The notes below the pieces were generated by a model. That model had not been told where the DNA came from, made no database searches, and saw nothing but the letters and a program-made list of their open reading frames with translations. DNA of 64,000 nucleotides from Aquabacterium sp. A3 (GTDB lineage Bacteria > Pseudomonadota > Gammaproteobacteria > Burkholderiales > Burkholderiaceae_C): contig NZ_JBBPEV010000002.1 in NCBI RefSeq assembly GCF_038069945.1, forward strand, positions 62,001 to 126,000, read 5' to 3'. Positions 46,170 to 53,974 of this stretch are shown here, in pieces. The position numbers and the translations under genes are program-made. Position 1 is the stretch's first letter; each line of letters opens with the position of its first letter.

Positions 46170-47891
46170 TCAGGCGGCTTTCTTCTTGCGCGCCATGGCG
46201 GCCAGTTCTTCGTCGCGCAGGTCTTTGCGCAAGATCTTGCCCACGTTGCTCATGGGCAGGTCTTCGCGAAACTCCACGTACTTGGGCCGCTTGTAGCCGG
46301 TGAGCTGCTCTTTGCAGTAGTTGGCGATGTCTTCTTCGCTGAGGCTGTAGTCCTTGCGCACCACGAACAGCTTGACGGCTTCGCCCGAGCGCTCGTCGGG
46401 CACGCCGATGGCGCAGCACTCGGTCACGCCGGGGTGCAGGTTGACCACCTGCTCGATTTCGTTGGGGTAGACGTTGAAGCCCGACACCAGGATCATGTCC
46501 TTCTTGCGGTCCACGATCTTGATCAGGCCGTCGGCGGCCATCACGCCGATGTCGCCGGTGCGGAAGAAGCCGTCGGGCGTCATCACCTTGGCGGTTTCTT
46601 CAGGACGTTGCCAGTAGCCGGCCATCACCTGCGGGCCACGCACGGCGATCTCGCCGGCCTCACCCTGGGGCACGGGCTGGCCTTGCTCATCGAGCAGCGC
46701 CACTTCGGTGGAGGGCAGGGGGTAGCCGATGGCGCCGTTGTACTCGCGGTTGTCCAGGCGGTTCACCGTGACCACGGGCGAGGTCTCTGACAGGCCGTAG
46801 CCCTCGACGATGGGCACACCCGTGATGCGCTGCCAGGCTTCGGCGGTGGCTTGCTGCACGGCCATGCCGCCGCCGTTGCACACCTTCAGGCGTGAGAAGT
46901 CGAGCTGCTCAAAATCAGGCTCTTCCACCAGCGCGTTGTACAGGGTGTTGACGGCAGGGAACTGCGTGATCTTGAACTTCTTGAGCGTTTCGATCAGCTT
47001 GCCGATGTTGCGGGCGTTGTCGATCATCACGTTCATGGTGCCCATGCGCGCGCTCAGGAAGTAGCACACCGTCAGCGCGAACACGTGGTACAGCGGCAAG
47101 GCCACCACGTTGATCAACTGGCCTTCGACCTTGTCCAGCTCGGGCTTGAACCAGGCCTCGCATTGCAGGATGTTGGCCACCAGGTTGCGGTGGGTGAGCG
47201 TGGCGCCCTTGGACACGCCGGTGGTGCCGCCGGTGTACTGCAAGAAGGCCACGTCGCTGCCCTTCAGGGTGGGGCGGGTGTAGCTCAGGCGCTTGCCTTC
47301 GGTCAGGGCGCGCTTCATGGGTGTGAGCACGCGGCGGCCGTCGTCGGGCAGCTGGAAGTCGATCACATGGCGGTCCACCTTGCGCGACTTGTAGGTCATC
47401 CACGGGCCCTTGAGCGGGCCGAACACATCACCCAGCGAGGCCAGCACGATGTGCTTGACGGGGGTGCGGTCGATCACTTCCTGCACGGTGGGGCCAAAGT
47501 ACTCCAGCACGATGATGGCCTCGGCGCCCGAGTCGTTGAGCTGGTGCTCCAGCTCGCGCGGGGTGTACATGGGGTTCACGTTCACCACCACGTGGCCGGC
47601 GCGCAAGATGCCGGCAATGGCCACCGCGTAGTGCGGCACGTTGGGCATCATCACCGCCACGCGGGCGCCCTTGGACAGGCGCTGGGCCTGCAGCCAGGCG
47701 GCCAAGTGCTTGGACTGGGCCTCGATGTTGGCAAAGGTCCAGCGCGAGCCCATGTAGGCCATCATGTCCTGGCTGGCGTGGGTGCGGAAGGCGTCTTCCA
47801 GCAGCTCCATCAGCGAAGGGTAGGTGTCGGGGTTGATGGTGGCGGGCACGCCGGCACCGTATTGATTCAACCAGGGCTTGTCCAGGGCCAT
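46170..47891 (-). CDS. fadD: Long-chain fatty acid-CoA ligase
   Basis: 573 residues from ATG 47891 (GTG 47897 possible). Adenylate-forming enzyme: ATP motif LQYTGGTTGVSKGATLTH, YGLSETSP, GEIAVRGPQVMAGYW, GDIGVMAADGLIKIVDRKKD and the C-terminal catalytic Lys in PMSNVGKILRKDL. Activates fatty acids to acyl-CoA. Near the acyl-CoA dehydrogenase and TetR gene on the same strand. Converges with a chemoreceptor gene. Confidence 0.92.
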   Translation of the reverse strand: MALDKPWLNQYGAGVPATINPDTYPSLMELLEDAFRTHASQDMMAYMGSRWTFANIEAQSKHLAAWLQAQRLSKGARVAVMMPNVPHYAVAIAGILRAGHVVVNVNPMYTPRELEHQLNDSGAEAIIVLEYFGPTVQEVIDRTPVKHIVLASLGDVFGPLKGPWMTYKSRKVDRHVIDFQLPDDGRRVLTPMKRALTEGKRLSYTRPTLKGSDVAFLQYTGGTTGVSKGATLTHRNLVANILQCEAWFKPELDKVEGQLINVVALPLYHVFALTVCYFLSARMGTMNVMIDNARNIGKLIETLKKFKITQFPAVNTLYNALVEEPDFEQLDFSRLKVCNGGGMAVQQATAEAWQRITGVPIVEGYGLSETSPVVTVNRLDNREYNGAIGYPLPSTEVALLDEQGQPVPQGEAGEIAVRGPQVMAGYWQRPEETAKVMTPDGFFRTGDIGVMAADGLIKIVDRKKDMILVSGFNVYPNEIEQVVNLHPGVTECCAIGVPDERSGEAVKLFVVRKDYSLSEEDIANYCKEQLTGYKRPKYVEFREDLPMSNVGKILRKDLRDEELAAMARKKKAA

Positions 47892-47921
47892 GAGCACATC
47901 CAGTCCGGGTAACGGTTAATC

Positions 47922-47939
47922 TGACAACAACGGGTGTCA
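47922..47939. promoter_or_regulatory. Inverted repeat before fadD
   Basis: TGACA-N8-TGTCA lies 30 bases upstream of the fadD start, in the place expected for a repressor site. Different from the TTTGACAAT operator. Regulator unknown. Confidence 0.35.
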
Positions 47940-47964
47940 TTGTGCCCGAAGCCGGGGGACGCTG

Positions 47965-50112
47965 TTAACCCCGCGAGCCGGGTGGCGCCTCCGCCTGCGC
48001 CTGCACCTCCTCGCGCGAGAGGAGCGCGCCCTGCCACAGGGCATACACCTGGTCGCCCTCGGTCAGGCTGTGCAGCCGGTGGGTGATGATGAAGCGGCCA
48101 CAACCCAGGCCCTGGATCGCCGCCTGCACGCGCTGCTCGGTCTCGGTGTCGAGGTGGCTGGTGTATTCGTCCAGCAGCAGGAAGCGGGGCTGTTTGTACA
48201 GGGCCCGGGCCAGCAGCACGCGCTGCTTTTGCCCGCCCGACAGCGAGCTGCCCATGCTGCCCACCAGGGTTTGGTAGCCCATGGGCATGCGGGCGATGTC
48301 GTCGTGGATGCAGGCCAGGCGGGCGGCGGCCTCCACGCGCTCAGGGGTGGCCCGCACGTCGTTCATGGCGATGTTGTCGTACAGCGAGCAGGTGAACAGC
48401 TGGTCGTCTTGCAGCACCACCCCCAGGGCCGAGCGGAAGGCCTCGGCGCCCAGTCGCTCCATGGGCACCCCGTTGAGCAGCACCTCGCCCGATTGAGGCT
48501 GCAGTTGCCCGCACAGCAGCTTCATCAGCGTGGATTTGCCGCAGCCCGAGGGGCCCACGATGGCCACCGCCTCGCCGGTCTGCAGGCGCAGGTTCACCCG
48601 GTCCAGCACGGGCGCTTCGCCCTCGCCATATCGGAAGGTGACGTCGCGCAACTCCAAGGTCATGGGTTCGTGGGCTGGCCAGTCGGGCGCAGGGCCGGGC
48701 GCGGCGGCCTCGGGTTCGCTCAGCACGATGTCGGCCAGACGCTCGCCCTGCAGTTTGAGCAGGCGCAGGTTGATCAGGCGCTCCAGCAGGTCGGTGATGC
48801 GCTGCAGAAACTGCCCCTTGTAGGCCAGGAAGGCCACCAGCATGCCGATGGTGAACTGCTCCTGGATGATCATCTGCGCGGCCAGGAAGAGCACCAGCCC
48901 CTGCTCGACAGCGCCCACCACGCCATTGATGCCCTGATGCAGCATGGACACGCGCTCTTGCCGCACGCGGGCATTGACCATCTGGGCCTGCTGGTTCATC
49001 CAGCCCCCCACGCGCCAGCCGGGTTGCGCAAAGAACTTGATGGCCGCCATGCCCCGCAGGGTTTCCAGCAGGAAGCTCTGGGCATGGGCCTCGCGCACGA
49101 TGAGCTCTTCAGCGGCTTGCCGGTAGGGCTTGAACACGGCAAAGCGCACGGCGGCGTAGATGAGGGCCACGATCAGCACGATCAGGGCCAGTTGCGGGCT
49201 GTACATGAACATCAGGCCCAGCGTGACGAGGCTGACCACGCCATCCAGCACGGCTTCGACCAGGTGGGTGGTGACCGTGTCCTGGATGGTGTTGACCGAG
49301 CCGAAGCGCGACAGCACATCGCCCGTGTGGCGCTTGTCAAAGTACGACAGCGGCAGCTTGAGCAGGTAGCGAAACACATTGGTGCTGGACGACAGGCGCC
49401 AGCGCAGGCCGGCCCCCAGCACGATCCATCCACGCAGCAAGCGCGTGCCCAGCGACATCAGGGCCAGCAGGGCGATGGCCACGGTGAGCACCACCAGCAG
49501 GGGCGCATCGCGCGTGACGATCACGTCGTCGATGATCCACTGGCTGAGCATGGGCATGAGGATGCCGAACACCTCCAGCACGACCGACAGCACGGCCATC
49601 TGCGCGAAGGCGCGACCCAGTCCGGTCTGGCCCGCGAACAGCACGCGCAGATCGAACGGGGTTCTGTCTTGCTTGCGCTGAAAGCCCGTGCTGGGCGCCA
49701 GCTCCAGCGCCACGCCGGTGAAGTGCGGGCTGGCTTCCTTCATGCTGAGTGTGCGCTCGCCCACGGCCGGGTCGTGGATGGTGATCTGGCGCGCATCGGC
49801 CTTCACCAGCACCACGAAGTGGTTCATGTCCCAGTGCAGGATGCAGGGCACCTGCAGCTGGGGCATCTCGTCCAGCTCCAGGCGCAGGGCGCGGGTGGAC
49901 AGGCCCATCTCGTGGGCCATCTCCATGAGGCGGGCCAGCGTGGCGCCGCGCGACGACACCTCGAAACGCCGGCGCAGGGTCAGCAGGTCGGTGTCGTGTC
50001 CATGGGCCGAGGCCACCATGGCCAGGCAGGCCAGACCGCACTCGGTGGCTTCGGATTGCAGGATGAGGGGCGCACGGTGGCGTGGCCACAGGGTCAGCAG
50101 GTTGGTGGGCAT
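47965..50112 (-). CDS. C39 peptidase-containing ABC exporter (PCAT)
   Basis: 715 residues. An N-terminal C39 cysteine peptidase with Gln19, Cys25, His98 and Asp114 (QSEATECGLACLAM, MNHFVVLV, IHDPAVGE), then a six-span ABC membrane domain (about 165-440) and an ATPase with GPSGCGKST, LSGGQKQR and FLLLDEYTSHLD. Known role of PCATs: cut double-glycine leaders and export the core peptide. It is the last gene of an operon with TolC, HlyD and a leader-bearing peptide, so that peptide is the expected substrate. 19 bases after the HlyD stop. Confidence 0.92.
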   Translation of the reverse strand: MPTNLLTLWPRHRAPLILQSEATECGLACLAMVASAHGHDTDLLTLRRRFEVSSRGATLARLMEMAHEMGLSTRALRLELDEMPQLQVPCILHWDMNHFVVLVKADARQITIHDPAVGERTLSMKEASPHFTGVALELAPSTGFQRKQDRTPFDLRVLFAGQTGLGRAFAQMAVLSVVLEVFGILMPMLSQWIIDDVIVTRDAPLLVVLTVAIALLALMSLGTRLLRGWIVLGAGLRWRLSSSTNVFRYLLKLPLSYFDKRHTGDVLSRFGSVNTIQDTVTTHLVEAVLDGVVSLVTLGLMFMYSPQLALIVLIVALIYAAVRFAVFKPYRQAAEELIVREAHAQSFLLETLRGMAAIKFFAQPGWRVGGWMNQQAQMVNARVRQERVSMLHQGINGVVGAVEQGLVLFLAAQMIIQEQFTIGMLVAFLAYKGQFLQRITDLLERLINLRLLKLQGERLADIVLSEPEAAAPGPAPDWPAHEPMTLELRDVTFRYGEGEAPVLDRVNLRLQTGEAVAIVGPSGCGKSTLMKLLCGQLQPQSGEVLLNGVPMERLGAEAFRSALGVVLQDDQLFTCSLYDNIAMNDVRATPERVEAAARLACIHDDIARMPMGYQTLVGSMGSSLSGGQKQRVLLARALYKQPRFLLLDEYTSHLDTETEQRVQAAIQGLGCGRFIITHRLHSLTEGDQVYALWQGALLSREEVQAQAEAPPGSRG

Positions 50113-50131
50113 GGCAAGGGCGCGTCAGGCG

Positions 50132-51379
50132 TCAGAGTCGGCCCGTGAAGGCGTACAGCGGGTCCAGCATCCACCGGATCAGGCGGCGGCGGTCGATGGC
50201 GATGTCGGCACTCAAGGTCTGGCCGGGCTTGAGTGCGATCTCGGTGCCATAGGCCTCGACCGACGGCCGCTCCAGCGTCACGCGCACCAGGAAATACGCG
50301 CGCCGGTCTTGCGCATCGGGCTGGGCCGGGCGCACCTCGTTGCGCGAGACGCTGTGCACCGTGCCGGCGTACTGGCCGAAGCGCTGGTAAGGAAAGGCGT
50401 CGTAGCTCACGCGCACGGCCTGGCCCTCGCGGATGAAGCCGATGGCGGTGCTGGGCACATACAGCACCGCGTCCATGGCCGAGGGCTCGGGCACCACCGA
50501 GGCCAGGGTGTGGCCAGCGGGCAAGGCCTGACCCGGCAAGGCCATCAGGCCCGAGACGATGCCGTCCTTGGGGGCCCGCAACACCATCACGTGCTGGCCA
50601 CGTTGCTGCACCTGGGCTTGCTGCAGGCTCAGCAGTTCGCGCTTCAGCCCGGCGCCTTCGGCCTCGTGCTGGGCCTGCAGGCGTTGTTCGTCGTCGCGGG
50701 CCTGGGCCAGCGCCGCTTCGGCCGCGCTGCGCTGGCGCTTGAGGGCCTGCCGGCGGGCTTCCTGCTCCAGCACGGTCTGACGCTGCTGCTCCACCTGCAG
50801 GCCCGACACGATGCGCTCGTCCAGCAAGGGGGTGAGCTGCTGCAGCACCCGCTGGGACGATTCGATCTGGCGTGCCAGCAGGCGGGCTTCTTCGTCCAGC
50901 GCGGCCAGGTCGCGGCGCGCCTGGGCGGCGCGCTGGGCCTGGGCGGCGCGTTCGGCCCGCTGCGCTTCGGCACGGTGGGATTGTTGCGCCTGCAGGCTGT
51001 CGCGCTGGCTGGCCAGGTTGGCGTCCACCAGGCTGCCGGTGTTGCCCTCGTCGCTGAAGCGCTCCTGGCCCAGCTCGGCAATCACATCGCCCGCCTTGAC
51101 GCGCTGCCCCTCGGCAACGCGCACCTGGCGCACCACCGCCGCGTCGGGCACGACCAGGGCAGCCACGCCACCCCGGGCCTGCACCACGCCTTGCACACGC
51201 TCTTTGCGCGTGTAAGAGCCCAGCACCAGCAGCAGGAGCACGGCGGCGCACAGCACCGCAAAAAACAGCGTGAGCCAGCCGGCACCCACGGGCCGGATGT
51301 GGATGGGGGCGCCGGCGCTGCTGTCCGATTGAGCGGCCAGCGCTTCTTGCCTGAACAGGGATGACTGGGGCGTGCTCAT
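50132..51379 (-). CDS. HlyD-type membrane fusion protein
   Basis: 415 residues. ATG 51379 overlaps the TolC stop (ATGA). A single N-terminal membrane span (about 33-52, LTLFFAVLCAAVLLLLVLGSY), a biotinyl-lipoyl-like hairpin, a long coiled coil (about 130-240: RAEAQRAERAAQAQRAAQARRD, LKRQRSAAEAALAQARDDEQR) and a beta-barrel domain. Links the PCAT to TolC. The longer upstream frame is a shadow of the TolC gene. Confidence 0.9.
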   Translation of the reverse strand: MSTPQSSLFRQEALAAQSDSSAGAPIHIRPVGAGWLTLFFAVLCAAVLLLLVLGSYTRKERVQGVVQARGGVAALVVPDAAVVRQVRVAEGQRVKAGDVIAELGQERFSDEGNTGSLVDANLASQRDSLQAQQSHRAEAQRAERAAQAQRAAQARRDLAALDEEARLLARQIESSQRVLQQLTPLLDERIVSGLQVEQQRQTVLEQEARRQALKRQRSAAEAALAQARDDEQRLQAQHEAEGAGLKRELLSLQQAQVQQRGQHVMVLRAPKDGIVSGLMALPGQALPAGHTLASVVPEPSAMDAVLYVPSTAIGFIREGQAVRVSYDAFPYQRFGQYAGTVHSVSRNEVRPAQPDAQDRRAYFLVRVTLERPSVEAYGTEIALKPGQTLSADIAIDRRRLIRWMLDPLYAFTGRL

Positions 51380-52863
51380 GGGGCGTCGTCGGGCAGTGGG
51401 TGGGTTGGGGCCAGGGCCTCGCGCGCAAACACCTGGGCCAGGGGGGCGATGCGCTCGGCGTGGAGCTGCTCCAGCAGGCTCAGGATGCGCACCTGGGCTT
51501 TGAGGGACTGGATGCGCGTGCCCACCAGGGCCTGTTGGCTGTCGTCGATGCGCTGGCGCGCGGTGAGCAGGTCCTGGTGGGTGCGCAGGCCGGCCAGGTA
51601 GGCCTTGTGCACCGCTGCGTGCGTGGTCTGGGCGGTGCGCACCAGCTGGTGTTGCACCGCCAGCAGACGCTGGCTGTGCTGCAGGGTGTCGTAGGCCTCG
51701 CGCAAGCGGGTGTCCAGGGCGGCGCGTTCTTCGTCGCGCGCGGCCTCGGCCTGTTGCAGCAAGGCCAGGGCCTCGCGCGTGCGGGCCTGCTGGTAGCCGC
51801 TGGTGAACAACGGCCAGTTCAGCTGCACGCCCACGGCGCGGTTGCGGATGTCTTGCCGTTCGCTCAGGCCGTCGAACTGCTGGCTCTGGCGGGTGCGCGA
51901 CAGCTCGGCCACCAGGTCGATGGTGGGTTGCCAGCGCTCGGCTTGCCGGGCGCTGAGTTGCAGGCGGGCCCCCTGCAGCTGACGTTCGCGGGCCTGTTGC
52001 GCGGCGTTGGCGCCGGGCGCCAGGTGCAGGCCTTCGGCCAGGGGGGGCACCACGATGGGGTCGGCATCGCCTGCCGCCATCGGGTGCAGCCCGTCCGGCA
52101 CCTGCAGGGGCCCGGGCACGGCCTGCCCCACCAGCCGCTCCACCTGCAGGCGTGCGGTGTTCAGGCGGTGTTGCCACACGGCGCGTTCGCCTTGGGCCTG
52201 CTCCAGCAGGCCGCGGGTTTCCAGTTGATCCACCACGGTGCCCACGCCAGCCTGCACGCGTCGCTCATTGAGTTGCGCTTGCAGGCGCAGGGCGTCGATG
52301 CGGGCCTGGTTGAGCTTGAGCGTTTCGGCGGCTTCAACCGCGTCCAGCCAGGCCAGGCTCACCTCCAGCGCCACTTGCTGCGCTTGTTCGCGCGCTTGCC
52401 AGGCGGTCTGTTCGGCTTGCGATTGCAGGCTGTCGGCCACCGTGCGTTCGGCGGCGCGCCACAGGGGTTGCGTCAGCGTCAGGCCGGCACTGGCGTTGGG
52501 TGACCGGATGGGTTGTTCGTTGTAGCGCTGCCAGCGCTGGGTGTTGGTGGCGGTGGCGTCCACCCGCGGGCGCCAGGCGCTGATCCGGGCCTGGTCATGG
52601 CTGGCTTGCGCGGCCTCCACAGCCGCTTGTTCGCGCCGGTTGCTGGCCGCCTGCCGGGCGGCGGTCAGCAGCGTGGGCCAGTCGGTGGCGGCGGGCAGCG
52701 CGGCGCTCACCTGCGGCGGCGAGGCCAGGTGCAGGCTCATGCGCCAACCAGCCGGTGCTGGTTGGCTGTGGGCCAGCCCCCCGCAGGTGGACAGCAGCGC
52801 CAGGGCCACCGCGCGCAAGGCCCCCACACGCAGGCACCCCACACGCAAACAACACAAAGTCAT
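51376..52863 (-). CDS. TolC family outer-membrane efflux protein
   Basis: 495 residues if ATG 52863 is used; this start lies just after the hairpin 52882-52906 and gives a signal peptide ending GGLAHS|QPAP. Upstream ATGs (52908, 52938) would put the hairpin inside the coding region. Long alpha-helical repeats in two halves (TLLTAARQAASNRREQAAVEA, LNWPLFTSGYQQARTREAL) are typical of TolC. Outer-membrane exit duct of the type I-like system. Confidence 0.86.
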   Translation of the reverse strand: MTLCCLRVGCLRVGALRAVALALLSTCGGLAHSQPAPAGWRMSLHLASPPQVSAALPAATDWPTLLTAARQAASNRREQAAVEAAQASHDQARISAWRPRVDATATNTQRWQRYNEQPIRSPNASAGLTLTQPLWRAAERTVADSLQSQAEQTAWQAREQAQQVALEVSLAWLDAVEAAETLKLNQARIDALRLQAQLNERRVQAGVGTVVDQLETRGLLEQAQGERAVWQHRLNTARLQVERLVGQAVPGPLQVPDGLHPMAAGDADPIVVPPLAEGLHLAPGANAAQQARERQLQGARLQLSARQAERWQPTIDLVAELSRTRQSQQFDGLSERQDIRNRAVGVQLNWPLFTSGYQQARTREALALLQQAEAARDEERAALDTRLREAYDTLQHSQRLLAVQHQLVRTAQTTHAAVHKAYLAGLRTHQDLLTARQRIDDSQQALVGTRIQSLKAQVRILSLLEQLHAERIAPLAQVFAREALAPTHPLPDDAP

Positions 52864-52881
52864 GGTCAATACAAGCGAAAT

Positions 52882-52906
52882 GCCCGCAACACGGGGTGTT
52901 GCGGGC
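52882..52906. terminator. Perfect hairpin between peptide gene and tolC
   Basis: GCCCGCAACAC-ccc-GTGTTGCGGGC on the minus strand, 11-bp perfect stem, 42 bases after the peptide stop and 19 before the tolC ATG. No U-run follows, so it is best read as an attenuator or RNA-processing/stability hairpin that makes much more peptide mRNA than exporter mRNA. Confidence 0.6.
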
Positions 52907-52947
52907 ATCAAGACATGCGCCCATTCAGGGCATGTCAAGCAGGCCGA

Positions 52948-53133
52948 TCAGGGCGCCTTGGGGAAACCCAGCAGCACCGCAAAGGTGTTGTACAGCGGGC
53001 GGCCGTAGGTGTTCCACTCGTTCTTGTGGATGGCATCGATCAGGGGAATGCCGGTGCGCTTGAACAGACCCAGTTCAGGGTCCAGAGCGGCGCCGCTGAC
53101 TTCCTTGATTTCTTGTTGATTCAGAGTTTGCAT
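52948..53133 (-). CDS. Double-glycine-type leader peptide (candidate bacteriocin or signal peptide)
   Basis: 61 residues from ATG 53133. The N-terminus MQTLNQQEIKEVSGA has the pattern of double-glycine leaders (Leu4, Glu8, Ile9, Val12, then Gly-Ala; GA is an accepted variant of GG). Cleavage after SGA would free a 46-residue core that starts ALDPELGLFKRTG and ends VLLGFPKAP, with basic and hydrophobic residues, no Cys. Directly upstream of the TolC, HlyD and C39 exporter genes on the same strand. No modification enzyme (LanM, cyclodehydratase, radical SAM) is adjacent, so an unmodified class II-like peptide is most likely. I know no homologue. Confidence 0.7.
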   Translation of the reverse strand: MQTLNQQEIKEVSGAALDPELGLFKRTGIPLIDAIHKNEWNTYGRPLYNTFAVLLGFPKAP

Positions 53134-53191
53134 GATGCTTGTCTCAGCTTAGGTTGATGAAAGTGTGTGCTAGCCAAAGCATCATCAGTCA

Positions 53192-53205
53192 GTAAAACGT
53201 TTAAC
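53192..53205. promoter_or_regulatory. Palindrome GTAAAACGTTTAAC before the peptide gene
   Basis: A near-perfect 14-base palindrome about 60 bases upstream of the peptide ATG and after the TetR stop. In place for an operator of the peptide-export operon. Local AT content is higher than in the neighbours. Confidence 0.4.
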
Positions 53206-53257
53206 GTAAGGCGTGATTGCCCTCAAGATGAATCGGATGGTTCATCTGAATGTCTTG

Positions 53258-53920
53258 TTAGACAGATGGCGGCGCCAACTCGGTCAGCCACTGGTTCAGC
53301 CCACGCCATGAATACAGCGTGTGGTCGACCACTTGGTCGATGGGGGTCTGGAAGTCGCGCTCCATCCACAGCATCGCCACATGCCCCACCATGCCGATGC
53401 TGCCGGTGATGACCAGGTCGATGTCAATGCGGTCGGCCTGGTCGCCGCAGCGCTGGCGAAAGCGCAGGCGCAGCAGGTCCACGATGTGACCGTATTGCTG
53501 TGACACGCGGTGTTCGGCGGTCAAGCCGGCGCGTGAGAAATCCTTGATCAGGATGTTGGCGCGGCGCGTGTCGTCGCGGATGTGTTCGAAAAACGCCCGC
53601 AAGCCGGCCTTGGCGCGCAGCATCAGGTCGCTGGGCTGATTGAGGATGGCCTCTTGCACGATGGCGGCCGCCTCGCAGCAGGCCACGTCATGCACCGCCC
53701 GGTAACAGGCATGCACGCTGTCAAAGTGCTCATGAAAATAGCGATCGGCCAGGCGTGCCTGGGCGCAGATCAGGCGTTTGGTGGCTTGTTGATAGCCCAC
53801 CTCACCGAACACCTGCATGCCTGCGGCGATCAGGCGATCGCGGCGTTCATCGCGCCGCTCGTCGGCCGAGGCGCCGCCGTAGCGGCGTTGGCCCGACGTC
53901 AGGTCTGCGGTGATGTTCAT
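53258..53920 (-). CDS. TetR family regulator
   Basis: 220 residues. HTH region RLIAAGMQVFGEVGYQQATKRLICAQARLADRYFHEHF. RRYGG and a charged linker link it to the TetR at 39237. The C-terminal ligand domain differs. It follows the acyl-CoA dehydrogenase by 54 bases and precedes the peptide gene by 124. Target unknown; the paired GAACG-type sites at 55859-55887 are candidate operators. Confidence 0.82.
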   Translation of the reverse strand: MNITADLTSGQRRYGGASADERRDERRDRLIAAGMQVFGEVGYQQATKRLICAQARLADRYFHEHFDSVHACYRAVHDVACCEAAAIVQEAILNQPSDLMLRAKAGLRAFFEHIRDDTRRANILIKDFSRAGLTAEHRVSQQYGHIVDLLRLRFRQRCGDQADRIDIDLVITGSIGMVGHVAMLWMERDFQTPIDQVVDHTLYSWRGLNQWLTELAPPSV

Positions 53921-53974
53921 GGTGGTGAAGGTTGGGCTGTCAACAAGCCACGGGCGAACCCGTGGCCATTGACA

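Noticed and set aside
48070..50148. 692-residue plus-strand frame opposite the C39 exporter
   Set aside because: Gln/His/Ala-rich antisense shadow; the exporter has all its catalytic motifs.
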